Source: Actinomycetes bacterium
GTDB taxonomy: Bacteria > Actinomycetota > Actinomycetes > Actinomycetales > Cellulomonadaceae
Direction of reading: 5' to 3'
DNA length: 5,164 nucleotides
Assembly: GCA_023426865.1 (NCBI GenBank)
Contig: JAEZBT010000326.1
Location: 1-5,164, forward strand
Part shown: piece after piece, positions 1 through 5,164 of the stretch
How the letters are laid out: each line of letters starts with the position of its first letter
Position numbering within the stretch: position 1 is the stretch's first letter
Made by a program: the position numbers and the translations under genes
The notes under the pieces: model-generated
What the model was told of the DNA's origin: nothing
Database searches by the model: none
The model's input: only the letters and a program-made list of their open reading frames with translations

Positions 1-873
1 GCGCCGACCGGATCCGGCTCCCGACCGTCGCTCGGCGTCGCCGCCCGGTCCGAGGGCGCGGAGGAGACCGAGCCGCCACGCCCCCCGGCGGAACCGGGCT
101 CGCCACGGCGTCCGTGGACGCTCGAGGCCGTCTCGCTCACCGTCCGCCCGGGTCAGCTCGCGGCGCTCGTCGGGCCCTCGGGCGCCGGGAAGACCACGCT
201 GACCTACCTGCTCCCCCGCCTGTACGAGGTGGACCGCGGCGCTGTGCGGATCGACGGAGCCGACGTGCGCGACCTCACGCTGAGCTCGCTCGCCGACGCC
301 GTCGGCATGGTCACGCAGGACCCGTACCTGTTCCACGGGACGATCGCGGAGAACCTGCGGTACGCGCGGCCGGACGCGACCGACGCCGAGCTCGTCGACG
401 CCGCGCGCGCCGCGAACATCCACGATCGCGTCGCGGCGTTCCCGGACGGCTACCGGACGACCGTGGGCGAGCGCGGCTACCGGCTCTCCGGGGGCGAGAA
501 GCAGCGGATCGCCATCGCCCGGGTGCTCCTGAAGGACCCGGCGGTGCTCATCCTCGACGAGGCGACCTCGGCCCTGGACACCCTCAGCGAGCGGGTCGTC
601 CAGCGGGCCCTGGCGAGAGCGATGGCGGGACGCACGACGATCGCCATCGCCCATCGCCTGTCGACGGTGCGGCACGCCGACGTCATCGCCGTGCTCGACG
701 CCGGCCGCATCGTGGAGTCCGGGACGCACGAGGAGCTGGTCGCGGCCGGCGGTCTCTACTCCCGCCTCCACGACGAGCAGTTCGGCGGCGGGCGGGTGGA
801 GGCACACTTCGCCGACGGCGTGCTGTTCACCGACGGGGTCGTCCTGCCCCGACGCCAGGCCGGACCGGGGTGA
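1..873 (+). CDS. ABC exporter, ATP-binding C-terminal part (5' end outside window)
   Basis: This is the nucleotide-binding domain of an ABC transporter, open from the first base and ending at TGA 871-873. Counting the first in-window codon as 1, it shows a Walker A motif GPSGAGKTT (58-66), a Q-loop glutamine at 106 in VTQDPYLF, the signature LSGGE (162-166), a Walker B ending in D186 and catalytic E187, the D-loop SALD (190-193) and the switch histidine at 218 in IAHRLS. The layout and the VGERGYRLSGGEKQR block are typical of MsbA/MDR-like half-exporters with membrane and ATPase domains fused. The membrane domain and A-loop aromatic residue would therefore lie upstream of the window; this is inferred. 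A proline- and glutamate-rich stretch (about residues 17-38) precedes the WTLEAVSL strand and looks like an insertion in the first beta-hairpin. Substrate cannot be inferred. It is co-directional with rbpA but separated by 204 bases, and is probably a separate unit. Confidence 0.93.
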   Translation, partial: APTGSGSRPSLGVAARSEGAEETEPPRPPAEPGSPRRPWTLEAVSLTVRPGQLAALVGPSGAGKTTLTYLLPRLYEVDRGAVRIDGADVRDLTLSSLADAVGMVTQDPYLFHGTIAENLRYARPDATDAELVDAARAANIHDRVAAFPDGYRTTVGERGYRLSGGEKQRIAIARVLLKDPAVLILDEATSALDTLSERVVQRALARAMAGRTTIAIAHRLSTVRHADVIAVLDAGRIVESGTHEELVAAGGLYSRLHDEQFGGGRVEAHFADGVLFTDGVVLPRRQAGPG

Positions 874-928
874 CGGGCGCCAGTACCTCGGCCAGCGGCT
901 CGGGTTGCGGCCGCACGCCTCCCACGGG

Positions 929-969
929 ACCGTTGATACGGTGGTCATCGGGAATTTTTACCCCCGATG
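929..969 (+). promoter_or_regulatory. Candidate rbpA promoter region with two adjacent inverted repeats
   Basis: Two perfect inverted repeats lie side by side in the gap before rbpA. The first is ACCGT-TGAT-ACGGT (929-942). The second has 7-bp arms CATCGGG (946-952) and CCCGATG (963-969) around the AT-rich 10-nt core AATTTTTACC. A possible -35 element TTGATA (933-938) lies 16-17 nt from TTTTTA or TTTTAC (955-961), which would place the start point just after the second dyad and give a leader of roughly 110 nt. The -10 match is poor, so the promoter assignment is weak. The dyads themselves are certain. The core is a conspicuous AT patch in otherwise GC-rich DNA, consistent with a promoter or operator. 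Confidence 0.4.
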
Positions 970-1063
970 TTCACCGGACCTTCACGCTGCGGTCGGAACA
1001 CGAACCTGCGGCGGTGCGTTGTGGAGGTACGACGAGCGGCCGGACCGGTGCTCGTCCCATCAC

Positions 1064-1072
1064 GAGGGGAGG
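1064..1072 (+). promoter_or_regulatory. Ribosome binding site of rbpA
   Basis: GAGGGGAGG lies 5 nt before ATG 1078. This strong Shine-Dalgarno match decides the start: an upstream in-frame ATG at 967 would give a 151-residue protein, but it has no such site and would add a tail that RbpA proteins lack. Confidence 0.9.
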
Positions 1073-1077
1073 ACGCG

Positions 1078-1422
1078 ATGGCGGATCGATCGCTGCGCGG
1101 GACCCGTATCGGCGCACACAGCATGGAGTCCGAGGAGGGCGTGGAGTTCGCCGAGCGGTTCGAGGCGTACTACGACTGCCCCAACGGTCACACCATCGTT
1201 CTGCCCTTCTCGGTCCAGGCAGACGTCCCGGTCGTCTGGGAGTGCCGCTGCGGCGCCGAGGCGCTGCTGCGCGATGCGAGCATGCCCGAGCCCAAGGCCA
1301 CCAAGCCTCCGCGCACCCACTGGGACATGCTGCTCGAGCGCCGCACGGTCGGCGAGCTCGAAGAGCTCCTCACCGAGCGCCTCGAGCTGCTGCGGGCCGG
1401 CAAGCTCCGCCGCTCCGCCTGA
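1078..1422 (+). CDS. rbpA: RNA polymerase-binding protein RbpA
   Basis: This 114-residue protein is a full-length RbpA, the actinobacterial factor that binds RNA polymerase and group 1/2 sigma factors and stabilises the open promoter complex. The parts appear in the known order: an N-terminal tail (1-25, with SLRGTRIGAHSMESEEG), a zinc-ribbon core with ligand residues C34, H38, C56 and C58 (CPNGH and ECRCG), a basic linker (about K73-R79) and a C-terminal sigma-interaction domain (THWDMLLERRTVGELEELL, from residue 80). Arginines 88 and 89 match positions reported as important for sigma contact in Streptomyces and mycobacterial RbpA. The linker arginine R79 matches the residue reported to touch promoter DNA. 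The gene converges on ppm1, with only 36 bases between the two stop codons. In Streptomyces coelicolor rbpA is induced by disulfide stress through SigR; I find no well-spaced SigR promoter here. Confidence 0.97.
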   Translation: MADRSLRGTRIGAHSMESEEGVEFAERFEAYYDCPNGHTIVLPFSVQADVPVVWECRCGAEALLRDASMPEPKATKPPRTHWDMLLERRTVGELEELLTERLELLRAGKLRRSA

Positions 1423-1458
1423 ACCCGGACGCCCGGGCTCACGCGCCTGGCGCACCCA

Positions 1459-2256
1459 CTACGCCCGACGTGGCCGCCGTCCTCGGACGGCGGCCACCGC
1501 TCTACCCGCCCACGACCGCGCCTGGGCGCACCGGTGCCGCACCCCCCAGCCGGTCACGCGCAGCAGCGCCTCCACCACGATCCGGTTGCTCATCTTCGAC
1601 CGGCCCTGCTGTCGCTCGACGAACCGGATGGGGACCTCGCGGATGACGCCTCCGGACAGGTGGACCCGCCACGCCATGTCGATCTGGAAGCAGTAGCCCG
1701 CGGAGGCGACCTCCGCCAGGTGCAGGGCGGCCAGCACCGGCGCCCGGTACGCCCGGAACCCCGCCGTGGCGTCCCGCACCGGCAGGCCCATGGCCAAGCG
1801 CGTGTACGTGTTCGCGCCGCGGGAGAGCACCTCCCGGTGCCAGGGCCAGTTCACGACGCTGCCCCCCGGCACCCACCGCGAGCCGATGACGAGGTCCACC
1901 CGCGCGTCCGGTCCGCCTGGGCCGTCCGCGAAGGCGGCGAGCAGGCGGGGCAGCTCCTCCGGCTGGTGCGAGCCGTCCGCATCCATCTCCACGACGACGT
2001 CGTAGCCGCGTGCCAGGGCCCAGCCGAACCCGGCGACGTACGCCTTGCCCAGCCCCTGCTTGCCCGACCGGTGCAGCACATGGACCGCCGGGTCGTCGGC
2101 GGCGGCGCGCTCGGCGAGCTCGCCGGTCCCGTCCGGGCTGCCGTCGTCGACCACGAGCACGTCCGCCTCGGGCACGGCCGTCCGCAGGCGCGCGAGCGTC
2201 CCCGGCAGGGTCTGCGCCTCGTCGTACGTCGGGACGACGACGAGCACCCTGGTCAT
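1459..2256 (-). CDS. ppm1: Polyprenyl-phosphate mannose synthase (GT2 family)
   Basis: This 265-residue family 2 glycosyltransferase resembles dolichol/polyprenol-phosphate mannose synthases. These move mannose from GDP-mannose to polyprenyl phosphate on the cytoplasmic face of the membrane. The product donates mannose to secreted proteins and, where present, lipomannan-type glycolipids. Visible motifs are the N-terminal strand VLVVVPTYDEA (4-14), DDGSPDGT (37-44), the metal-binding EMDADGSHQP (90-99), IGSRWVPGG (124-132), DATAGFRAY (162-170), GYCFQID (187-193) and the FVERQQGRSKMS block (212-223) typical of the DPM1 group. There is no C-terminal membrane domain, only a basic tail (about 240-265), so it matches the short soluble form. 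ATG 2254-2256 overlaps the lnt stop as ATGA, implying translational coupling. In M. tuberculosis this enzyme is fused to an Lnt-like domain; here the genes are separate. Confidence 0.93.
   Translation of the reverse strand: MTRVLVVVPTYDEAQTLPGTLARLRTAVPEADVLVVDDGSPDGTGELAERAAADDPAVHVLHRSGKQGLGKAYVAGFGWALARGYDVVVEMDADGSHQPEELPRLLAAFADGPGGPDARVDLVIGSRWVPGGSVVNWPWHREVLSRGANTYTRLAMGLPVRDATAGFRAYRAPVLAALHLAEVASAGYCFQIDMAWRVHLSGGVIREVPIRFVERQQGRSKMSNRIVVEALLRVTGWGVRHRCAQARSWAGRAVAAVRGRRPRRA
1470..1497. terminator. Probable bidirectional terminator hairpin inside the 3' end of ppm1
   Basis: A perfect 12-bp GC stem (1470-1481 paired with 1486-1497) closes on a CTCG tetraloop. It lies 47 bases past the rbpA stop and overlaps ppm1 codons 254-263, ending 9 bases before the ppm1 stop codon. 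No T-run follows on either strand, as is common for actinobacterial terminators. A much weaker 5-bp stem, CCCGG-ACGC-CCGGG (1424-1437), directly follows the rbpA stop. The convergent arrangement suggests the large hairpin serves both transcripts. The structure is seen; the terminator role is inferred. Confidence 0.6.
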
Positions 2257-3908
2257 GCCGCGGCCACCAGCGCGCGGTCGTCCCGGCGGACCCGCGTGGC
2301 ACCCGCCATGCCCGCCAGGACGGCAGCCAGGCCGAGTGCCCGGAACCCCCAGGTCACGGCGTCACCGAACCGCGTGGCGGGCGTCAACGACGTGCGCAGC
2401 GGGAGCGCCGCGGCCATCTGCTGGGCCTCCCAGTGGTCCGTCCGCTGGAGCACGATGCCCGCGGGGTCGATGAGCGCGCTGACGCCCACCGTCGAGACCT
2501 GCACGGTCGCGCGGCCGTGCTCCATCGCCCGGATCCGGGACATGGCGAGCTGCTGCACCGACAGGTCGGTGCGCCCGAACGTCGCGTTGTTCGTCGGGAT
2601 GACGATGAGCTCGGCACCCTCCTCGACGGTGTTGCGGATGATGTCGTCGTACGCGACCTCGAAGCAGATGCCCACGCCGAGCGTCACCGAGCGGTCCAGC
2701 CGCGCCACCGGGAGGTCGAGCGCCCCCACGGTGGCGCCCGGGATCATGTCGGTGCGGACGCGGTCCACGGCGTCGGAGACCGCGCGGGCGAGGCCCCGCA
2801 TCGGGATGTACTCCGCGAACGGTGTGGGGTGCAGCTTGTCGTAGCTCGGCCCCGGACCGGTGGCCGGGTCCCACAGCAGCGCGGTGTTGAGGCGGCCGCC
2901 CGACTCCGGGTACTGATCGGTGCCCACCAGGATCGGAGCCGCGACGGCCCGCGCGGCACGCGTGACGAGGTCCGCCGCCTCGTCGTCCGCCCGCGGGTCG
3001 ATGTCCGTGCTGTTCTCGGGCCACAGCACGACGTCCAGCGGCGTACTGACCGACTGCGCGAGCTGCTCGGTCCCCGCCACGTGGTTGCGCAGCACCTCGC
3101 GGGCCTGGGAGAAGGAGTCCAGTCCGCGGTCGGGGACGTTGCCCTGCACCGCGCCCACCTGCAGCCGGCCCGCTTGAGGTGCACTGCTCAGCGGGAGGAA
3201 GAGGCCCGACGCCACGACCGCGACCACCGCGACCAGGGCCCCGCTCGCGGCACCGAGGTCGACGCGCCGCGCCGCGACGACGCCGAGCGCCAGCAGTGCA
3301 CCGGCGACCGCGACGAGGAAGGACACCGTCGGCACCCCGCCGGCCCATGCCCAGCGGCCGAGTGGCGAGTCGGCCTGCGCGAACGCGAGCCGCCCCCACG
3401 GGAAGCCACCGAACGGCCACACCGACCGCACCTCCTCGACCGCGACCCAGAGCACGCCGAAGACCGGGATCTGGAACCGCGCGGCACGCCAGATGACCTC
3501 GCCGCGACGCGCCCAGGTCCAGGCGGCGCCGAACAGCGCGACCAGGCCGGCCTCGGCCGTCGCCAGGGCCAGCCAAGGCACGAGCCCGACAGCCGCCTCC
3601 ACGAACGTCACGTGCGGCACGAACAGCGCGAGGCCGAACACCAGCCCCACGACCAGGTTCCAGCGCGCGCTGTCTCGAGCGAGCGCGAGGAAGAGGAGCG
3701 CCATACCGACGATCGTCAGCGGCCACCAGCCGAGACCCGGGAAGCCGGCCTCCGTGGCGAGCCCACCCCCGACCGCGAGCAGCAGCGTCGCGCGACGGGA
3801 CGGGACGGGCAGGGGCACCGGACGATCGTACGGTGCGCGCGGCGGGGTCACGGACACCGGCCGACTGGCCCGCGCGTCCTTCGGACCGGTCGGGGTGGGA
3901 CCACCCAC
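2253..3908 (-). CDS. lnt: Apolipoprotein N-acyltransferase
   Basis: Lnt is a membrane enzyme that adds the third acyl chain to the N-terminal cysteine of diacylglyceryl-lipoproteins. The 551-residue reading shows a hydrophobic N-terminal half with several membrane segments (about 40-240), the family motif VWPFGGFPWGRLAF (163-176), then an extracytoplasmic nitrilase-like domain (about 248-510) and one C-terminal membrane segment (about 517-540). The catalytic triad is present: E298 in WPENS, K358 in YDKLHPTPFAEYIP and C415 in GICFEV, matching E267, K335 and C387 of E. coli Lnt. The GTG at 3908 is the first possible start after an in-frame TAG (3918-3920). It has no clear Shine-Dalgarno sequence, and GTG codons 18, 20 or 31 are also possible, so the proline-rich first 30 residues are uncertain. 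It is the first gene of an lnt-ppm1 unit, with its own candidate promoter upstream. Confidence 0.94.
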   Translation of the reverse strand: MGGPTPTGPKDARASRPVSVTPPRAPYDRPVPLPVPSRRATLLLAVGGGLATEAGFPGLGWWPLTIVGMALLFLALARDSARWNLVVGLVFGLALFVPHVTFVEAAVGLVPWLALATAEAGLVALFGAAWTWARRGEVIWRAARFQIPVFGVLWVAVEEVRSVWPFGGFPWGRLAFAQADSPLGRWAWAGGVPTVSFLVAVAGALLALGVVAARRVDLGAASGALVAVVAVVASGLFLPLSSAPQAGRLQVGAVQGNVPDRGLDSFSQAREVLRNHVAGTEQLAQSVSTPLDVVLWPENSTDIDPRADDEAADLVTRAARAVAAPILVGTDQYPESGGRLNTALLWDPATGPGPSYDKLHPTPFAEYIPMRGLARAVSDAVDRVRTDMIPGATVGALDLPVARLDRSVTLGVGICFEVAYDDIIRNTVEEGAELIVIPTNNATFGRTDLSVQQLAMSRIRAMEHGRATVQVSTVGVSALIDPAGIVLQRTDHWEAQQMAAALPLRTSLTPATRFGDAVTWGFRALGLAAVLAGMAGATRVRRDDRALVAAA

Positions 3909-4017
3909 GACCGTTGTCTACTGAACGCGCGAGCCCAGCCGGTGTCCCCCGCGGGCGCATCCGGAGCACCGGTCAGGCGCCGCCTGGACGCCGCGACCGC
4001 AGGGAGGAACGTTGGGA

Positions 4018-4045
4018 AAACTACCCGTTCCAGCGGATCAGTCAA
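4018..4045 (-). promoter_or_regulatory. Candidate housekeeping-type promoter for lnt-ppm1
   Basis: On the minus strand, TTGACT (4045-4040) and TAGTTT (4023-4018) are separated by 16 nt. The -35 box matches five of six consensus bases and the -10 box fits the actinobacterial TANNNT form. Transcription would start near 4011, giving a leader of about 100 nt before the lnt GTG. An imperfect dyad (GGAACG 4006-4011 and CGTTCC 4026-4031) is centred on the -10 box and may be an operator. Confidence 0.6.
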
Positions 4046-4050
4046 GGCCG

Positions 4051-4084
4051 CATCGTCGCAGGTCAGGCCCATATTCGCAGGTCA
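4051..4084 (-). repeat. Pair of 15-bp direct repeats upstream of the lnt promoter
   Basis: On the minus strand TGACCTGCGA-NN-ATG occurs twice, at 4084-4070 and 4065-4051, with a 19-bp period; the 10-bp TGACCTGCGA part is identical in both. The second copy ends 5 bp before the -35 box. Both copies are followed closely by GGCC. The position fits a regulator bound to tandem sites beside the promoter. The repeats are seen directly; the regulatory role is inferred. Confidence 0.55.
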
Positions 4085-4144
4085 CCGGCCCGCTGGTCCG
4101 ATCGGGTGAAGGCGGCCCGCCCCGGCGTGTCGGCGGCGTGTCGC

Positions 4145-5164
4145 TCAGGCCGTCTCGTCGTGCAGGACGACGCCGTCCCGCACTGTGCGCACGCAGATCG
4201 GACTCGGGCGTCCGTCGTCGAGGTCGGGCAACAAGACCGCCGAGAACCCGGTCGCCCGCTCGCACTCGGACAATGCGACCTCGCGCCAGACGGCGAACGT
4301 CGCCGGGCCCCCGGTGCGCAGCGCGCCCGTCTCCGGCCGTCGCCCCGCGCGGTGACCCGAGGCGGTGTGCGCCCGGAACGCCGCCGCCGAGGAGAGGCGC
4401 TGGCTCGGCTCGTGGTGGTGCACGGCGGCATGGATGGCCGCCCACGGGTCGACGGGCGTCGCCGGGCTGCCCGACGCGAAGGCGAGGGGCACGCCCGCCG
4501 CGACGAGGTCGGCGAAGGGGTTGAGGTTCGCGGCCCGCATCGGACCCAGGAGCCGCGCGTACGCCCCCTCCGGGCCGCCCCAGGACGCGTCGTGGACCGG
4601 ACGCCCGCAGATCGTCAGGCCGAGCACGAGGATGCGTGCCAGCGCCGGCGTGTCGATCATCTCAGCGGTCTCCAGCCGGTGGCCGGCCGCGTGCATCCGG
4701 TCGATGCCCTCGACCTCCGCGGCCGCTTGGACGCCGAGCAGCGCCTCGGCCATCGCCCGGTCCCCCACGACCTCCAGCGCGGCCTGGAGCCCGGCCCGCG
4801 TCACCGCGCCGACATGGTTGGCCACCTGCTCGGCGGTGAGCGCGAGCTCGCCGCGCGTCGTCGGCTCGACACCCGCATAGGGGGCCCGCACCGCCGCCGT
4901 CAGCGGGCCGAAGGGCCCGTCGAGCGGGCCCGTGGCCACCCCGGTGAGCCCGGGGATCTCCTCGGCGAGGCGACGGACCTGGCCGGCGTCCTCGCAGAGC
5001 TCCGTGCGGTAGCCGACGACCTCGGGCAGGCCGCACGCCGCATCCGCGGTCAGGGCGAGCAGGGCGGCCAGGCCGGCACGCGTGTCCAGGGCCGGGTCGC
5101 TGAACTCGTGGGCGCTCACCACGCCACGGGCGGCGATCGCCCGCAGGCCCGCGCGCACCAGCTC
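4145..5164 (-). CDS. YtcJ-like amidohydrolase homologue lacking metal ligands (N-terminus outside window)
   Basis: This frame runs from the right edge of the window to TGA at 4145-4147. It matches the C-terminal two thirds of Amidohydro_3/YtcJ-type metal-dependent hydrolases of about 540 residues. Counting the GTG at 5158 as residue 1 (an internal codon, since the frame continues to the edge), the family landmarks are all recognisable: GVVSAHEF (12-19), DGPFGPLTAAVRAPY (80-94), GLQAALEVVGDRA, GHRLETAEMID, VPLAFASGSPATPVDPW, and a C-terminal ICVRTVRDGVVLH. The expected metal-binding residues are not there: E129 replaces the His of the usual HxIGDRA, T164 replaces the second His of HRIEHAE, G230 replaces the Asp of GSDSPVTP, and T76 sits where the usual KxxxDG lysine falls. 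The first HxH motif, if any, is outside the window. The reading frame is intact with normal codon use, so it is probably expressed but not a standard hydrolase. Substrate unknown. Confidence 0.82.
   Translation of the reverse strand, partial: ELVRAGLRAIAARGVVSAHEFSDPALDTRAGLAALLALTADAACGLPEVVGYRTELCEDAGQVRRLAEEIPGLTGVATGPLDGPFGPLTAAVRAPYAGVEPTTRGELALTAEQVANHVGAVTRAGLQAALEVVGDRAMAEALLGVQAAAEVEGIDRMHAAGHRLETAEMIDTPALARILVLGLTICGRPVHDASWGGPEGAYARLLGPMRAANLNPFADLVAAGVPLAFASGSPATPVDPWAAIHAAVHHHEPSQRLSSAAAFRAHTASGHRAGRRPETGALRTGGPATFAVWREVALSECERATGFSAVLLPDLDDGRPSPICVRTVRDGVVLHDETA

Larger units (their letters stand above)
3909..4144. other. Intergenic region between the amidohydrolase and lnt
   Basis: These 236 bases hold no gene I can support on either strand. 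They contain the lnt promoter, the direct repeats and a GC-rich leader with only short stems, for example CAGG/CCTG at 3974-3986 and CCGGTG/CACCGG at 3939-3944/3967-3972. Two copies of GGCGTGTCG in an 11-bp tandem (4124-4132 and 4135-4143) directly follow the amidohydrolase stop. I see no strong intrinsic terminator for the amidohydrolase. Confidence 0.6.

Noticed and set aside
906..915. TGCGGCCGCA palindrome after the ABC gene as a terminator
   Set aside because: It is a loopless 10-bp palindrome with no T-run; it cannot form a useful hairpin and is expected by chance at this GC content.
951..972. SigR-type promoter (GGAAT ... GTT) before rbpA
   Set aside because: GGAAT at 951-955 and GTT at 969-971 are only 13 nt apart, whereas SigR promoters need about 18-19. 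There is no GTT at the right distance.
955..985. Divergent minus-strand promoter using TAAAAA in the rbpA dyad
   Set aside because: No acceptable -35 box is found at 16-18 nt, and it would only transcribe antisense to the ABC gene.
114..1646. Long plus-strand frame through the ABC gene and rbpA
   Set aside because: It is a shifted frame of both genes with an arginine-rich translation and no family motifs.
3848..4072. Possible 74-codon minus-strand gene between the amidohydrolase and lnt
   Set aside because: It overlaps the lnt promoter and start, has no ribosome binding site, and its translation has no recognisable features.
2010..4109. Very long open frame on the plus strand (about 699 codons) opposite lnt and ppm1
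   Set aside because: It is antisense to two well-supported genes; its translation is low-complexity Arg/Pro/Ala/Gly/His, typical of stop-poor GC-rich DNA. The same applies to the plus-strand frame 1534-2844.

Overview
This window is very GC-rich and uses GTG starts. It carries rbpA, an RNA-polymerase-binding protein gene known only from actinobacteria, so the source is an actinobacterium. The character of the proteins and the gene order suggest a Micrococcales member, possibly near Cellulomonadaceae; that placement is an impression from sequence style and was not tested.

Layout, left to right. Positions 1-873 (+) encode the C-terminal nucleotide-binding domain of an ABC exporter whose N-terminus lies outside the window. 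Positions 874-1077 are a regulatory gap with two adjacent inverted repeats and a candidate promoter. Positions 1078-1422 (+) are rbpA, complete, with a strong ribosome binding site. A compact convergent junction follows, with a long GC hairpin embedded in the 3' end of the next gene. Positions 1459-2256 (-) are polyprenyl-phosphate-mannose synthase (ppm1) and 2253-3908 (-) are apolipoprotein N-acyltransferase (lnt); the two overlap by ATGA and form one transcription unit read from right to left. Positions 3909-4144 are non-coding and hold a convincing housekeeping-type promoter for lnt-ppm1, with a pair of 15-bp direct repeats just upstream of its -35 element. Positions 4145-5164 (-) are the C-terminal two thirds of a YtcJ-like amidohydrolase (Amidohydro_3 type), cut by the window edge.

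Functionally, lnt and ppm1 are envelope genes. Lnt completes lipoprotein N-acylation, and Ppm1 makes the polyprenyl-phosphate-mannose donor used for protein O-mannosylation and mannolipid synthesis. RbpA is a transcription factor whose gene faces them; the same rbpA/ppm1 arrangement is known in Mycobacterium tuberculosis (Rv2050/Rv2051c). Most of the window is therefore ordinary, conserved actinobacterial housekeeping.

The most unusual item is the amidohydrolase. Its fold-defining sequence is well kept, but every metal-ligand position that can be aligned inside the window is substituted, so it looks like a pseudoenzyme. The second item is the repeat-rich promoter region of lnt. I saw no mobile elements, CRISPR arrays, tRNA or rRNA genes.
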